Positions 52,405 through 63,192 of a stretch of DNA of 64,000 bases are shown piece by piece. The translations under genes and the position numbers were made by a program. Origin of the DNA: Sugiyamaella lignohabitans (taxonomy: Eukaryota; Ascomycota; Dipodascomycetes; Dipodascales; Trichomonascaceae); NCBI RefSeq assembly GCF_001640025.1, contig NC_031672.1, positions 2,728,001 to 2,792,000 of the forward strand. The letters are read 5' to 3'. Below the pieces are notes generated by a model, which was given only the letters and a program-made list of their open reading frames with translations, searched no databases and was not told the DNA's origin. The first letter of the stretch is position 1. Each line of letters starts with the position of its first letter.

Positions 52405-52702
52405 CACCTTTCCAGTACATATCATAAAATATTTATTTCTCTCTAAGATAATTCTGCAGCTCCTTCCTGCGTGTGAAGGGATATTTCCAGTGGAACACAC
52501 TGTGCCCTCTACCTCACTGTTCCTGTGACTAATTCGAGAGCCTCTTATTATCTCCTGCGAAGCAGGAGCAGTGGGGTCTGGGGCGACGCCCCAGCCGCCA
52601 GAGGCATCCGCACCCACTCTCAAGCATCAACGCTATTAGTTATAGCCCTCCCTAGCACCTGAGGTATGATAAAATAAGTTGTGAAATATAATACATAAAA
52701 AG
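52405..52702. other. Convergent spacer between SEC39 and NUP53
   Basis: About 300 bp containing one GC-rich single arm between the two 3' ends. Confidence 0.55.
52552..52606. repeat. GC-rich palindromic element, single right arm
   Basis: CTCCTGCGAAGCAGGAG hairpin, then CAGTGGGGTCTGGGGCGACG and CAGCCGCCAGAGGCA. It has the same GAGGCA end and hairpin as the 30463-30517 copy, and is the only member to the right of 42 kb. Confidence 0.85.
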
Positions 52703-54634
52703 TTATAAATCGTCCCAACCGAAAACCAGTTCTTGGGCACGTTTTGTCGTCCAGTTCAGCCAGCTCTCTTTTGGCTTCGAAATGGTTTTATTTGCACCAT
52801 CCGAGGAAGTGGTATCATCAGCTGGTTTGTTTTGAGTAAATGACGACAGCAATGCCATGCGTGTAGACCGTGGCTTGGGGTTGAAAATGCTACGATTAGA
52901 CAAGACCTCGAGTCGTTTAGAAGGGGTACCTGTTGCTGACGTATCACCTACAAGTGCAGGCATGGAGATTGTACGTGGAAGGCCCTGGTTGGATGACACA
53001 GCAGGTGGTGGTGTATCGCCCACATCAGTCTCGTTGCTCTTTTGTACGTTATGAGGGAAACGTCTGAATGAAGACTCGCCCCTTCTAGAGGGCACCTGTC
53101 TGGTGCGATTTTGTACATGCTGAGGAGTAGGAGGATCGAAATCCACATCCATAAGATTGTTCGACTCGTCATTGATATCTTCTAACATGGTAGCTTCACC
53201 AGCCTCGGCAAATTGGTCCCCATTGTACTGGTCGATATATACACAACCAATGGCATAACCACCCCCAAAGATGACGCCGTTTTCCTGTACAGCACGGGCA
53301 GCACCTTGAGGCTCGGCATATGTCAATCGCATCCAGTTCTTACCAGCTTGAAATGGAGGAGCTTTTGGTAATTTTGAATGATGGCGTAAAGGAGATCTAG
53401 ATTGGTAGCTCACATTTTCAAGAATTGTCCCAAATCTAGAGAAGTGCTCGACAATGGCTGATGAAAGAGATGATGGGAATCCGAAAACCACAACAGAATT
53501 AGGCTTTTGTTGGCGAGCTCGTCTCTCGGCAGCTGCTGATGTCGACGATGCAGATAATGCAGATGAGCTAGACGACTGTCTATTATTTTCTTGCTCGTCT
53601 TCTGGAATCGCCTTGTTGAGTGAAGACCCAGTATTACTGATGGAAATATTAGAAGACTCGCGATCTCGTGAATTCATCGATCTCCTTCTATTCAGTGGAG
53701 CGTCACCAGCCGCCGAGCCCATGCCGGGTCCAACTATGGGGACATCTGACGACGAATTGTGTCGCACTTGAAATGAAGACAAAGCAGAATCATAAATACT
53801 CTCTACTGGTGGAATATCATCGGCATCACTTAAAATGTTCTCCTTCTTAGAATAAACAGGCTTAGGAGTTCCGAACGAAGTGCCAAACCGAGGTCCCTCA
53901 TGGTCTTCAAAATAGCTACCACCAGCACCAGAACTGCTACTTCCAAGACCTGCACTTCCGCTGCCAGTTCCTTGAGAGATCGAAGTGCGTCTTCCTCGTC
54001 CGGTGTTATCAGAACCAGGTCCGAATGAGCTTCGCGAAGTTGATCTTCGAAGTCCTGGAGTACTAGGGCCAGCACTGGATCCACCACTATTGGAAGCACC
54101 TCCTCGTGATCTTTGCCGGTTCAATCCGTCATCTTCACCACCATCTCTATCATGTGGATTTCTTCTAAATACAGTCAAGTGAGATGGAATGATTCTTCGC
54201 TCTGGCTTAGCCCAATGAGGTGTAGATGCTCCTCCAGCAGCGCCAGAATACACTGGGCTGTTGACGCTTGCAGTTGAGTTATACTGGGGATAAAAATTAT
54301 ATGGCTGTTGTTGTTGCTGTTGCTGCTGTTGCTGCTGCTGCTGGAGATGATATTGCTGTTGCTGATTTTGTGTTGAGAAGCCAATAACTGGAGGTGTCGT
54401 TTGTTGATGTTGTTGTGCCGTGCCATTAGACATCTGTTGCTGTGGAATTTGACCAGATGGTGCCAGACCCGTGCCAACTGAACCATTTAGACTTCCGTTA
54501 AGACCACCAGGCTGTCCACGGAAATCCATCATCGACTGTGAGTGAGCCAACTTGCGAGGAGGCTCTCCGCCAGCAGGTGCCGGTCCGCTAAGACCGCCAA
54601 AACCACTGGTCTTCAGGTTACTACTACTAAACAT
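52703..54634 (-). CDS. NUP53: Nup35-domain nucleoporin (Nup53/Asm4 type)
   Basis: 643 aa. The long, Gly/Ser/Gln-rich N-terminus includes an 11-Gln run (about 100-112, 54303-54345) and Arg/Ser-rich linker. A dimerising MPPN/Nup35-type RRM lies at about 380-470 (VVVFGFPSSLSSAIVEHFS, then WMRLTYAEPQGAARAVQENG, FGGGYAIGCVYID). The last 20 residues (ESWLNWTTKRAQELVFGW) form an amphipathic membrane-binding helix as in Nup53 and Nup59. It would sit in the inner ring of the nuclear pore with Nup170/Nup188. It could be Nup53 or Nup59/Asm4, as the two are not separable here. Shares a divergent promoter with RPN6. Confidence 0.88.
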   Translation of the reverse strand: MFSSSNLKTSGFGGLSGPAPAGGEPPRKLAHSQSMMDFRGQPGGLNGSLNGSVGTGLAPSGQIPQQQMSNGTAQQHQQTTPPVIGFSTQNQQQQYHLQQQQQQQQQQQQQPYNFYPQYNSTASVNSPVYSGAAGGASTPHWAKPERRIIPSHLTVFRRNPHDRDGGEDDGLNRQRSRGGASNSGGSSAGPSTPGLRRSTSRSSFGPGSDNTGRGRRTSISQGTGSGSAGLGSSSSGAGGSYFEDHEGPRFGTSFGTPKPVYSKKENILSDADDIPPVESIYDSALSSFQVRHNSSSDVPIVGPGMGSAAGDAPLNRRRSMNSRDRESSNISISNTGSSLNKAIPEDEQENNRQSSSSSALSASSTSAAAERRARQQKPNSVVVFGFPSSLSSAIVEHFSRFGTILENVSYQSRSPLRHHSKLPKAPPFQAGKNWMRLTYAEPQGAARAVQENGVIFGGGYAIGCVYIDQYNGDQFAEAGEATMLEDINDESNNLMDVDFDPPTPQHVQNRTRQVPSRRGESSFRRFPHNVQKSNETDVGDTPPPAVSSNQGLPRTISMPALVGDTSATGTPSKRLEVLSNRSIFNPKPRSTRMALLSSFTQNKPADDTTSSDGANKTISKPKESWLNWTTKRAQELVFGWDDL

Positions 54635-55197
54635 GATGCCACCAGTCTTAATATATTTGTCTAGACTAAAACCAACCGATAATTAGCCTTTCAATTGACA
54701 ATGGATAAGACAATAGGGTCACTGGTAGGCTCGAGAATATGTTTGTTTTGATGCGCATTTTCACGTTTCTGCATTGAAATATTTGTGATGAGCGTATACT
54801 GTGTAACCCCGACACCCACGATATTACACAAATCGAGGATCTTTCTAATATCGGACAGACTTTACACTGACTTTTCGTCATTGATACTGATAATTACAGG
54901 ACAACTGACTTGAATGTTACGAAACTCTTTCAATTATTCATTCAATATCCAAAAGATTGCAAAGTTTTTGGAGCAATTGGTAGAATTCATAATATATTGA
55001 AACCCCGAATACATCGAAACCTGTCGAGACAGTGGATTCATTGCATAACCGTCGGTTTTTGTCGCGAATTATATCCGCCACATTGAGCCTAAGTTTAACG
55101 CATCGACATTATTCATCTACCTAACCAACATTGAAAACACTAGTGGTATCACCAAACAATAACTTGTGCCGTCGAGATTTGCTAGTAGGAATATACA
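54635..55197. promoter_or_regulatory. Divergent promoter region of NUP53 and RPN6
   Basis: 563 bp between the two start codons. No PACE-type (GGTGGCAAA) proteasome box was found near RPN6. No coding frame is supported. Confidence 0.5.
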
Positions 55198-56541
55198 ATG
55201 TCATCATCTAGTACACAGCCATCACAAAAGTCAGCACCCAAACATACAGAAAAGGAAAATCTCCAGATTCTACACAATGCTGAGAACCAGTCGGGAGCAA
55301 GCGCCCCATCAGCTCCTGAAGTAGAGGCAGCACTTTATGAATTGGGCCGACTGTATGCTTCAGAATCGCGTGCTGATGAATTGGCCCAATTAGTAGCAAA
55401 AGCAAGAACTATTGTTGGCGGTTCATCAGCAGCTGCCAGCAAGTCCAAAGCTGCTAAGATCATTCGTAATCTGATTGATTTATTTGATGAGATTGCTGGT
55501 GTCAATCCAGGAGCTGCTAGTGCCAGTGGTACATCATTGACAAGTTCTCCACAAGCAGAAAAAGTACTTCAAACTCAAATTGATACAACTTTAGCATGCG
55601 TTGACTGGGCTGTCCAGGAAAGCCGTAACTTTCTTAGACAAAGTCTTCAAACCAGACTTGTTGCGTTGTATCTAAGGCAGAAGTCATACCCATTGGCCAT
55701 CCAATTGACCGATAAATTAATGAAAGAGCTTAAGCGCTTGGACGATAAGATGATGCTTGTTGAAGTTCAATTGCTGGAAGCAAAGGTATATCATGCTCTT
55801 CGTAATATCCCCAAGAGCAAAGCTTGTCTTACCAGTGCTCGTACCACTGCCAATGGCATTTATTGTCCACCAGCTACTCAAGCTTCTTTGGATAACATGA
55901 GTGGAGTACTACAAGCTGAGGACAAAGATTACAAAACAGCATTTTCTTATTTCTACGAGGCATTTGAGGGATATGCAGGACAGGATGATGACGAGAACGC
56001 AGTGATTGTTCTTAAATATCTTCTTTTGTGTAAAATCATGCTTAATCTCACTGATGATATGGATAATCTACTGGCCACAAGCAAGTCTGTTCACAAGTAC
56101 GCTAACAAAGGTGGTCGTGAAATCGACGCTATGAAAGCCATTGCTAGAGCTCATTCTAACCGTTCGTTAAAAGAATTCGAGCTAGTGTTGGAATCTTACG
56201 GCCCCGAGCTGTCTAAAGACCCATTTGTTCGTTCTCACTTTTCTGCTTTGTATGATACACTTTTGGAACAGAATCTGGTCAAGGTCATTGAGCCATTTTC
56301 ATGCGTTGAGATATCACACATTGCCGAGCTTATTGGTTTAGATACCCGTCAAATTGAGGGCAAGCTGAGTCAAATGATCCTTGACAAGATTTTCTATGGT
56401 GTCCTTGACCAAGGTAACGGCTGGTTGTTCGTTTACGACGAGCCCCAGTCCGATAAGACTTACGACTTGGCCATTGACACCATCAAACACATGTCGACTG
56501 TTGTCGATCTTTTATATGATAGAGCCGCTGCTTTAAATTAA
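55198..56541 (+). CDS. RPN6: 26S proteasome lid subunit Rpn6
   Basis: 447 aa, close to yeast Rpn6 (434). A poorly conserved Ser-rich start (1-30) is followed by TPR-like helices (VEAALYELGRLYASESRADE, then LRQSLQTRLVALYLRQKSYP, LAIQLTDKLMKELKRLDDKM) and a PCI domain from about 240 (YFYEAFEGYAGQDDDENAV, LKYLLLCKIMLN, YDTLLEQNLVKVIEPFSCVE, ISHIAELIGLDTRQIEGKLS, MILDKIFYGVLDQGNGWL). Rpn6 clamps the lid to the 20S core by contacting the alpha ring. Starts with the only good ATG. Confidence 0.95.
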   Translation: MSSSSTQPSQKSAPKHTEKENLQILHNAENQSGASAPSAPEVEAALYELGRLYASESRADELAQLVAKARTIVGGSSAAASKSKAAKIIRNLIDLFDEIAGVNPGAASASGTSLTSSPQAEKVLQTQIDTTLACVDWAVQESRNFLRQSLQTRLVALYLRQKSYPLAIQLTDKLMKELKRLDDKMMLVEVQLLEAKVYHALRNIPKSKACLTSARTTANGIYCPPATQASLDNMSGVLQAEDKDYKTAFSYFYEAFEGYAGQDDDENAVIVLKYLLLCKIMLNLTDDMDNLLATSKSVHKYANKGGREIDAMKAIARAHSNRSLKEFELVLESYGPELSKDPFVRSHFSALYDTLLEQNLVKVIEPFSCVEISHIAELIGLDTRQIEGKLSQMILDKIFYGVLDQGNGWLFVYDEPQSDKTYDLAIDTIKHMSTVVDLLYDRAAALN

Positions 56542-56921
56542 GTTAATATATAAATAGAATTAACAAAAAATTTTTGAACATCTGCCTCTGGCAGATGAAC
56601 TTGGTTTCAAATGCCTCTAAGTAGCACTTTTCACGTTTAAGCCCTATTCCTAATCAGGATCAACCAGGAGCGATTTATGTAGGGACTAGAGGCCCTCAAA
56701 CTCAGGAAACAGTGGTTTTTTTTTTATTTAGAGCTACTGCTGCTGAAGATAACAACGGGCCATGCGTTTGCCAATGCATGGCATCCAACAGTGGAGATGT
56801 GATCTCACATGCATATACGCCATTGCATCACATTATAAAATTGAAACGAGGTTCGACCGTAAATCCGGCATCCCCACGCTTATATCCGGTGTGGAGAAAA
56901 CAGGTCCTCAAATAACTTGAC
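56542..56921. other. Spacer between RPN6 and the Zn2Cys6 regulator
   Basis: 380 bp with no separate feature seen. A GGTTCGA at 56850 resembles a Pol III box B but lacks any tRNA fold. Confidence 0.5.
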
Positions 56922-59031
56922 ATGGCAACCGTGGAAAGAAAGCCCATAAAAAGAGAGCGGGAGACTACCTCTTGTACAATATGTCGGATAAAGAAGAGAA
57001 GAGTATGTATATAAATTGTATCTGGTGGATTTCAAACAATACTAACTACCTTCGTAGTGTGACCATTCTCTTCCCTGTGATCAGTGTTTAAAGAGAGGGA
57101 TAGGGACGGAATGCCAGTACGATGAAAAGAGTCGTTGGAAAAAGAGGTTGTTAGAAGTTTCAGGTGATCCTGTAGCGACAAGTCCTAAAAGATCGCCTGA
57201 CGACCAGCCAGTGTCACTAAGAGCGAGTGATACGCTGAAGAGTACTGATATGGGTGCTATTTTCCAGCGGCTGGACCGCCTGGAGCGTCAAGTATTATTA
57301 GGTACTAGTGGTTCTGTATGTCCAAGTCCTAGCTATGAGCTTCAGTCGATGTTATCGCCGTCAAGCTCTTCGGAAGGCGGTGGCCAATACTGCTGGAACT
57401 GGCCCCCAGGTATTGATAAAACTCCTGGTATGAAGGAGCTTGTGAATCTTGTGGAGACGGTCCGAGATACTAATAACCTTCCGCCATGCGAGTGGCCCAA
57501 TCTCAAGCGAAAGTTTCAAATATTTACCGAGAGCAGCAATACCGATTATACATCGTTTCTTCCGCCAAAACACATTCACGATATGCTTTTGGCAAGATAC
57601 AAAGAAGTGGTACATCCAATAATGCCAATAATAGATTTAGTTGAAATCACTGAACGGTCTGAGGGATTTTGGTCTGATGATAAGAGTATGCTGCTCAACG
57701 ACGCTCATTTTATGGCTATTTATTTCTTGATCCTGTCATATTCCAGTCGGTCATCAGGCTACGATGTCCAAAATCACAATGTAACATCCTCACTGCACCG
57801 ACTTTTTATTAATGCAGCAGAGCATTTCATGTCATTTTTCGTCTATGTAGGATCGCCTGATATCAAATCCTTTGAGGCTATATTGCTCTATTCTATGTTT
57901 ATGTTTGCAGGTGAGACTGTTCAGTCTGGCCGTGCTATTACATCACTTGTTAACAATATGGCACAAATCATTGGTCTTTATAAAAAGGAACCCAGAGACA
58001 GAAGACAAGCTGATTTGTTCAAGATTTTTTACTCTTTTGAAAAGTCTTCAGCGTTGGATATCGACCAACCCTCATTTATTAATGATCGGTATTGTTATTT
58101 TAATAGCTACCGATCCATTGACTTGACTAATTGTACAGGCTTTGTGTCAGCTCAATTCCAACTCTCTCGGCTTCTAAGCAAGGTTGTGGATGAAGTGTAT
58201 GGAAGATCATCCTGTCCATCACAGGAGACGATCCGGTCCTTAGACAGCGAAATATCACAAGCGATTGAGTCAATTCCTAGCAATTTGAAAGTGTCACAGA
58301 TAGTACAAGTCTCACCGGGTCTATTGATGCAGCAATATATTATCGATACGCTTGCTCACAAGATATTGTTCATGCTCCACAAGTCCTTCATATCTCGGCG
58401 AAACTCTGCGGGCCAGTTGTATGCTGAATACGAATTTTCAAGAAGACGAGGCTTGGAAGCTTGTGTTAGATTAATGAAAAATCAGATGGATGTGTTTTCG
58501 AACCAAGAGCTTCAAGAGTTTGTATGGTGTCATTGGCACTGCATTTATTACCAAGCATTTTTTGCAGCCCTTCTCACCGGTTTAGATTACAAGCAGTGTA
58601 AGGAGCTTTCAGACGAAATAAATGCACCTGGGAAAGACATAATGGAGCTAGTGGAAACCATGCGGAACCAATACTTTGACATGAGAATAGCTACGATGTG
58701 TGCCTCTGCGAGATCTCATTTGGTACTTTCTGCTGTATTACAAGTCAAATCAGAGTTTGACATTCCACACCTTTTTGGACCCTTTTCGCGAGCATCTTCT
58801 ACATCTGGCGATGCCCGAGAATCTCCGTTATCTGAAGCTAACCAACCAACACCAACCGCCGATGGTAAGCAGCTATTTCCACATGGTGATAAGCGACTAT
58901 TCCCAGAAGTGGACTCTATGCGAGCAAGTCCCATTTCTGACGATATATCTATCGATACCATTTTTGATGACAAGTTTTTTGAAAATATTTGTTTCACAAA
59001 TGCGTCAGCAATTTACAGCACATCAATGTAG
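56922..59031 (+). CDS. Zn2Cys6 fungal transcription factor, two exons
   Basis: 684 aa from exons 56922-57002 and 57058-59031. The binuclear zinc cluster is split by the intron: CTICRIKKRR ends exon 1 and CDHSLPCDQCLKRGIGTECQ starts exon 2, giving Cys spacing C-x2-C-x6-C-x6-C-x2-C-x8-C. A short linker and a leucine-zipper-like coil (IFQRLDRLERQVLL) follow near 95. The large middle region (about 165-580) fits the fungal-specific transcription factor domain (YKEVVHPIMPIIDLVEI, AAEHFMSFFVYVGSPDIKSF). Targets cannot be read from the sequence. Convergent with NUR1. Confidence 0.9.
57003..57057 (+). other. Intron in the Zn2Cys6 regulator gene
   Basis: 55 nt, phase 0, donor GTATGT, branch TACTAAC, acceptor CGTAG. 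It divides the zinc cluster after the second pair of cysteine-flanking arginines; its removal is essential for DNA binding. Confidence 0.92.
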
Positions 59032-60052
59032 ATAGGCTATACTACTACCGTAATACCGTATACGAATGTTATGATCACCAATTAGATATTCGAAAGTAGA
59101 ACTTGAAAGTGGACAGGCTTTAGATTCCTTCGGACAAATATGAGGGAGTTAACTGTGTTGCGATCTTGTTCAACAAAGCCCAATGAATGGAATATCAGAC
59201 CCTGCATGGATCGACAGGCCCTTCTGTGAGCACAGAGGAACTTAAAATGTTTTATCACCTAGGTAATGGTCCAAATATAAAAGTCCTGACATTTTGTCCT
59301 CGATCAACTTTTACTAAGTCCATTGACTTGTCGTTATTGACATCAGAATTAAAAATAAAACCGTTTAACGCCATCGCTTCCTGATTCATTCCTGTTCTTA
59401 AGACACCGTGCTCCTAATTGGAGTGCCCCTTTTTTCACTACTGCTCGTGTTGTTATCGTTGTCGAAGCCGCCAAAGTCTGAACTGCTGGAAATGGAACCA
59501 TTCTTCTCTAGTGTATGGCTGTATGGCCATAACCTCCATTAAATTAGAATCTGATCAGAGGTTGTTGGTGGATCCTGGGTTGCATTTAACTGGATTTCAC
59601 TCATGGGTCACTGTCTGTAGTATCGCACTTGGTCATCTTAAGGCCTGCTATGAATTTTAGTCTAGAGCTTATCGAATTTTAGTGGTAAACGGAAGACTCA
59701 GTCATGACATGTATAGGATCTTTGTTAACAAGTTCCCCCAATTAAATGTTTTTTCCTGTTCCTACAGGGGCAAACCTTGGAGAAAGCTTATCCTATTGAT
59801 AATATTATGAAAGTTCGAACTTAGACCCCACTCGTTGTTGGAGAAATCCTAATGACAACACGATTGATATCATTTCTTCTGGAGCTTGACGATAATAAGT
59901 AAAGTGAGTATTAATGCATGGAGGTATTATTGAATTATTTAAAATATAAATAAAATGCTTTTGTAGATGATTTCACCATCTCCCTTCGATGAGCTGAGAT
60001 GTGATGAAAATGAGTAGAATGTACAGAGCGGAGTCAGTTTTATGTACTTCAG
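59032..60052. other. Convergent spacer between Zn2Cys6 regulator and NUR1
   Basis: About 1 kb without a supported gene. Small frames at 59187-59384 and 59418-59660 lack family resemblance. Confidence 0.55.
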
Positions 60053-61204
60053 TTATTGTGGGCCAAGATTGGACCTGCTGGGTATAAATCGACTCCTACT
60101 AGCTAATGGAGAACTCAATCTATCAGTAGAAGTGGAACGACTGGACGGTAGAGGAGAACTTAGTCTCGACGCATTGGGAGACCATGGTTTTGGAGCAGCT
60201 GAGGGTCTTGATCGAGGCGACCGACTCACTCGAGCTGAACCAACTGGGGAACCCCAAGTAGGAGGTGCTAGAACTGGTCGGTCACGTACACTATGCATCG
60301 TAAGCTTTGTTGGTCGTGCTGGCGTAAACACTTCTACTTCATCGGAATCAGTGCCAACGCAAACATCACGACGAGGTACAGCGATGATCGGTTGTACTAC
60401 TTTTTTACCATATTCTCCTAGCACCTCACTATGAACAACAGATTTGTCCTTCACAAGTATAAAGAACATATGCACAAGTATGTATAAATGGCCGGATACT
60501 GCTATGAGTAAGACCAATTGAAGTGTGCTTATAGGAGCGTACCACACGATGAGATAATGCAAAGGCGAATATGTCGTGAAGAAAAACATGTTGAATTTAG
60601 GTGGATCCCAAATATCCAGAGACCATAAATCTCCTTCATTTTCATCAGTATCATTTTCATTGGGCGTACCAGCAGATTGCAATTGATCATCCTGGATACT
60701 GTCATACCTAACTCTTCTCGCAGAGGGCGTATCAGGTGGATTATCGGAGCTTCTAGCCATCAGTGTATAATGCTTAGTCGATGTATAGCAATAAACAGCA
60801 TTCATAAGACAAGCCGCAAGTAAAATCAGACTAATAAGCGACACAAAGTAGGCAATAAAGCTGGAAGTAGCTTTAAAAATGCCACTGGCAAAACCGCTGT
60901 GGTCAGGGGTAAAGTCAACCAGAATGTCATCAGTGTGTGAATTTCGAAACCAGTTCTTCCATGAGTTTGCTGAAGTTACAGTCTTCCTTCTAAAACCAGA
61001 TACATAGAGTCGACAGAACCATAATATAATTGTAGCTCCAAGTCCGCTGGGAAGGCCGACAGGCTGGGCATATGCATCCCAGTCTACTAGCTGTATATCT
61101 TCCGATACGGAAAGCCATAGATCAAACGGATAGGCTGATACCTTAGACCATAATGACTGCTGTCTCACCAACCTCTGTTTAGGAGGAACTGTTAACCGCG
61201 GCAT
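60053..61204 (-). CDS. NUR1: Nuclear rim protein Nur1
   Basis: 383 aa from the ATG at 61204, which gives the typical MPRL start; the open frame runs 23 codons further but begins with TTG. The N-terminal block (MPRL...SKVSAYPFDLWLSVSEDI, VDWDAYAQPVG) matches the Nur1 consensus for inner nuclear membrane proteins. Hydrophobic segments are near residues 62-75, 117-140 (FIAYFVSLISLILLAACLMN) and 217-255 (LIVWYAPISTLQLVLLIAVS, LYILVHMFFILV). The C-terminal 100 residues are basic, Ser/Pro/Arg-rich. Nur1 with Lrs4/Csm1 and Heh1 anchors rDNA at the nuclear periphery in yeast. Family assignment is good; function is by analogy. Confidence 0.82.
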   Translation of the reverse strand: MPRLTVPPKQRLVRQQSLWSKVSAYPFDLWLSVSEDIQLVDWDAYAQPVGLPSGLGATIILWFCRLYVSGFRRKTVTSANSWKNWFRNSHTDDILVDFTPDHSGFASGIFKATSSFIAYFVSLISLILLAACLMNAVYCYTSTKHYTLMARSSDNPPDTPSARRVRYDSIQDDQLQSAGTPNENDTDENEGDLWSLDIWDPPKFNMFFFTTYSPLHYLIVWYAPISTLQLVLLIAVSGHLYILVHMFFILVKDKSVVHSEVLGEYGKKVVQPIIAVPRRDVCVGTDSDEVEVFTPARPTKLTMHSVRDRPVLAPPTWGSPVGSARVSRSPRSRPSAAPKPWSPNASRLSSPLPSSRSTSTDRLSSPLASRSRFIPSRSNLGPQ

Positions 61205-63192
61205 GAAAATGGACTTCTGGAGTATATATACTTTTCGTTTTACGCTTGGATCAAATAACTGACCTGGATGCAAACAAATAAAATTTCAGCCGTGCAACGT
61301 CACTCTAATGGACCAAGCTGTTTTGGCCTGGCAAACAGCTCTTAGAGCCAATAGTCTATAGCTCTGCTATTATAAATACTTTCTTGACCTCGTAGGAGGC
61401 ATCTTATATAAAATAAGGTCGCTTTAAAAGAAATTACTACGATACTTGTCTTGTTGTGGTAGTCCTTGTTCACTTCTCTCAGCCGGTGCATTATCGAAAT
61501 GTTTCTAATATTCCGCTTGTTATGTCTCATCTAGGACTGATCTAATATGGCCCTTTTTAGAGCAAGGTTTATCAGAGCAAAAAGATACACTGATGTTGGC
61601 TGTTTGTGCCCTAACTACCTTACCAAAATATAAATATGTGTTCTTAGGCTCTGGCTAGTTGGTTGAGATACACAGAGCCAAACGCCTCATACTCCGACCA
61701 GTGTTTTTCGTGACTAAAGAGAAAAAATTAAGCGAATCACTACCATTTTGACGAAATTATGCTATATAGAAGACAATTAAGATAGCGTGATTTTTGACTT
61801 CGAGACTCTGACGGAGTCATGATTGAGAAGTGTAGAGCCAATACAATGTTTATTATAAGAAATACAAGGAGAGAGTTTCAATTGAGAAGCATCGGTAAAT
61901 CTACGTTATTTCTGTGTTTGTAGGCGATCCCTCCATGAGTTGTTTAAACTCTCTGGAACTAGCCTTAGAAAAGCGTACAATACTATATAGAACTAGAAGA
62001 TTCCTTACTCACTGTAATCTAGTTGGAATGGGCTATACCATACTTTTCTACTGGTTCTGATAATAATAGTCAGAAATTTGTAGCATGAATCAGCCAGCAG
62101 GTGGAGATATCTAGGTTCAGAGAACTGGTACTGGATCTGGAACCGGCTGACCACTTGTCAAAGGGCTGTCCACTTTGACTGTCAAGAGCAAACCTTATAA
62201 TGGCTCGTTCGTTAAAACTCAGACCGTGCCTCAGGATGTCATGCTAGACGGAATAATACCTACCTACATTTAGAGCTCAAAAGCTTTCCTATCTAATATA
62301 TAATTGAACCAGAAAGCTGGTGAAGAAAGGATTCCATATAAACAAACAATAATAGAATTAATATTAAGTACAGGAGACAATTCATCGAAACAATAATCAG
62401 TAAAGTAATAGGGTTAAGCTCAATCGATCAAGTGTGCGGTTACCACTAGCAGGTCTAGCTTCTGTTCGTGAATAAGTGTCTGCCAGCTCCGTGAGAGGCG
62501 AGGGATGTTTCCGTCAATACCAGGAATCCCATTAGAACAGAATCAGCTAGCCCATTGAATTGATTTGTCGAGCTCTGAATCGTAGATCTGGATCCCAGAG
62601 TCCATGCCATGGTAAGGGGAGGTACTATTAAAAGTCCAGAGGCCAGGTGGATAAGTAGGGGATGTCCACCTAGGTCAAGTCTGAGTGCTCATCGTCCGTC
62701 CATAGAGATTGTGAGCCCTGAATCAAAGTCCAAAATGTCGCTAAGGAAGCGCCGCAATTGGAAGGATTCAAGAATGTCCAGGAGTAGACTGGCGAGGAGC
62801 CAGCTCTACCGTAGTCGAACGGTCTAAATCGTCGTCTGCTCGCGGTGTGCGAGGCGACAGATGAAGTGAACAACAAGGGACGATGAGCAAATTGTCAGAC
62901 TTGGGACCTGTGAGCCAATGAATGATAGCAAATAACAGACGGGACTCGGGATGCCGCCGACTGAAGATCGCTAATCAGAAGTGAGTACCAAATTGAAACC
63001 ATGACAAAGGAGTCTCTGAAGATCACGTTGTAATTCTGTTCGTCAACTATCAAATAACAAGATAGTCTGACTATGAACTAATAGTCTTAGCTAGTATTGG
63101 TCCCTCGAGAGGAAGGGAGCAACGCACAAGGCAATAGAAAGCCCCGAATCATGCTAGACTGACCAGATAACCGCACATAATGAAAGAAGAAC
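61205..63192. other. Gene-free stretch between NUR1 and PIPK E
   Basis: About 2 kb. The left half is unique AT-rich DNA (NUR1 promoter); from about 62285 it is the right arm of the inverted repeat, containing the PIPK 3' module. Confidence 0.6.
62630..62990 (-). repeat. PIPK-associated 3' module, copy of gene E
   Basis: Same conserved blocks as beyond genes A and D: GCTCGCGGTGTGCGAGGCGA and GAACAACAAGGGACGATGAG, then CCAATGAATGATAG. It starts about 200 bp from the PIPK E stop and is nearly identical to the D copy. Confidence 0.78.
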
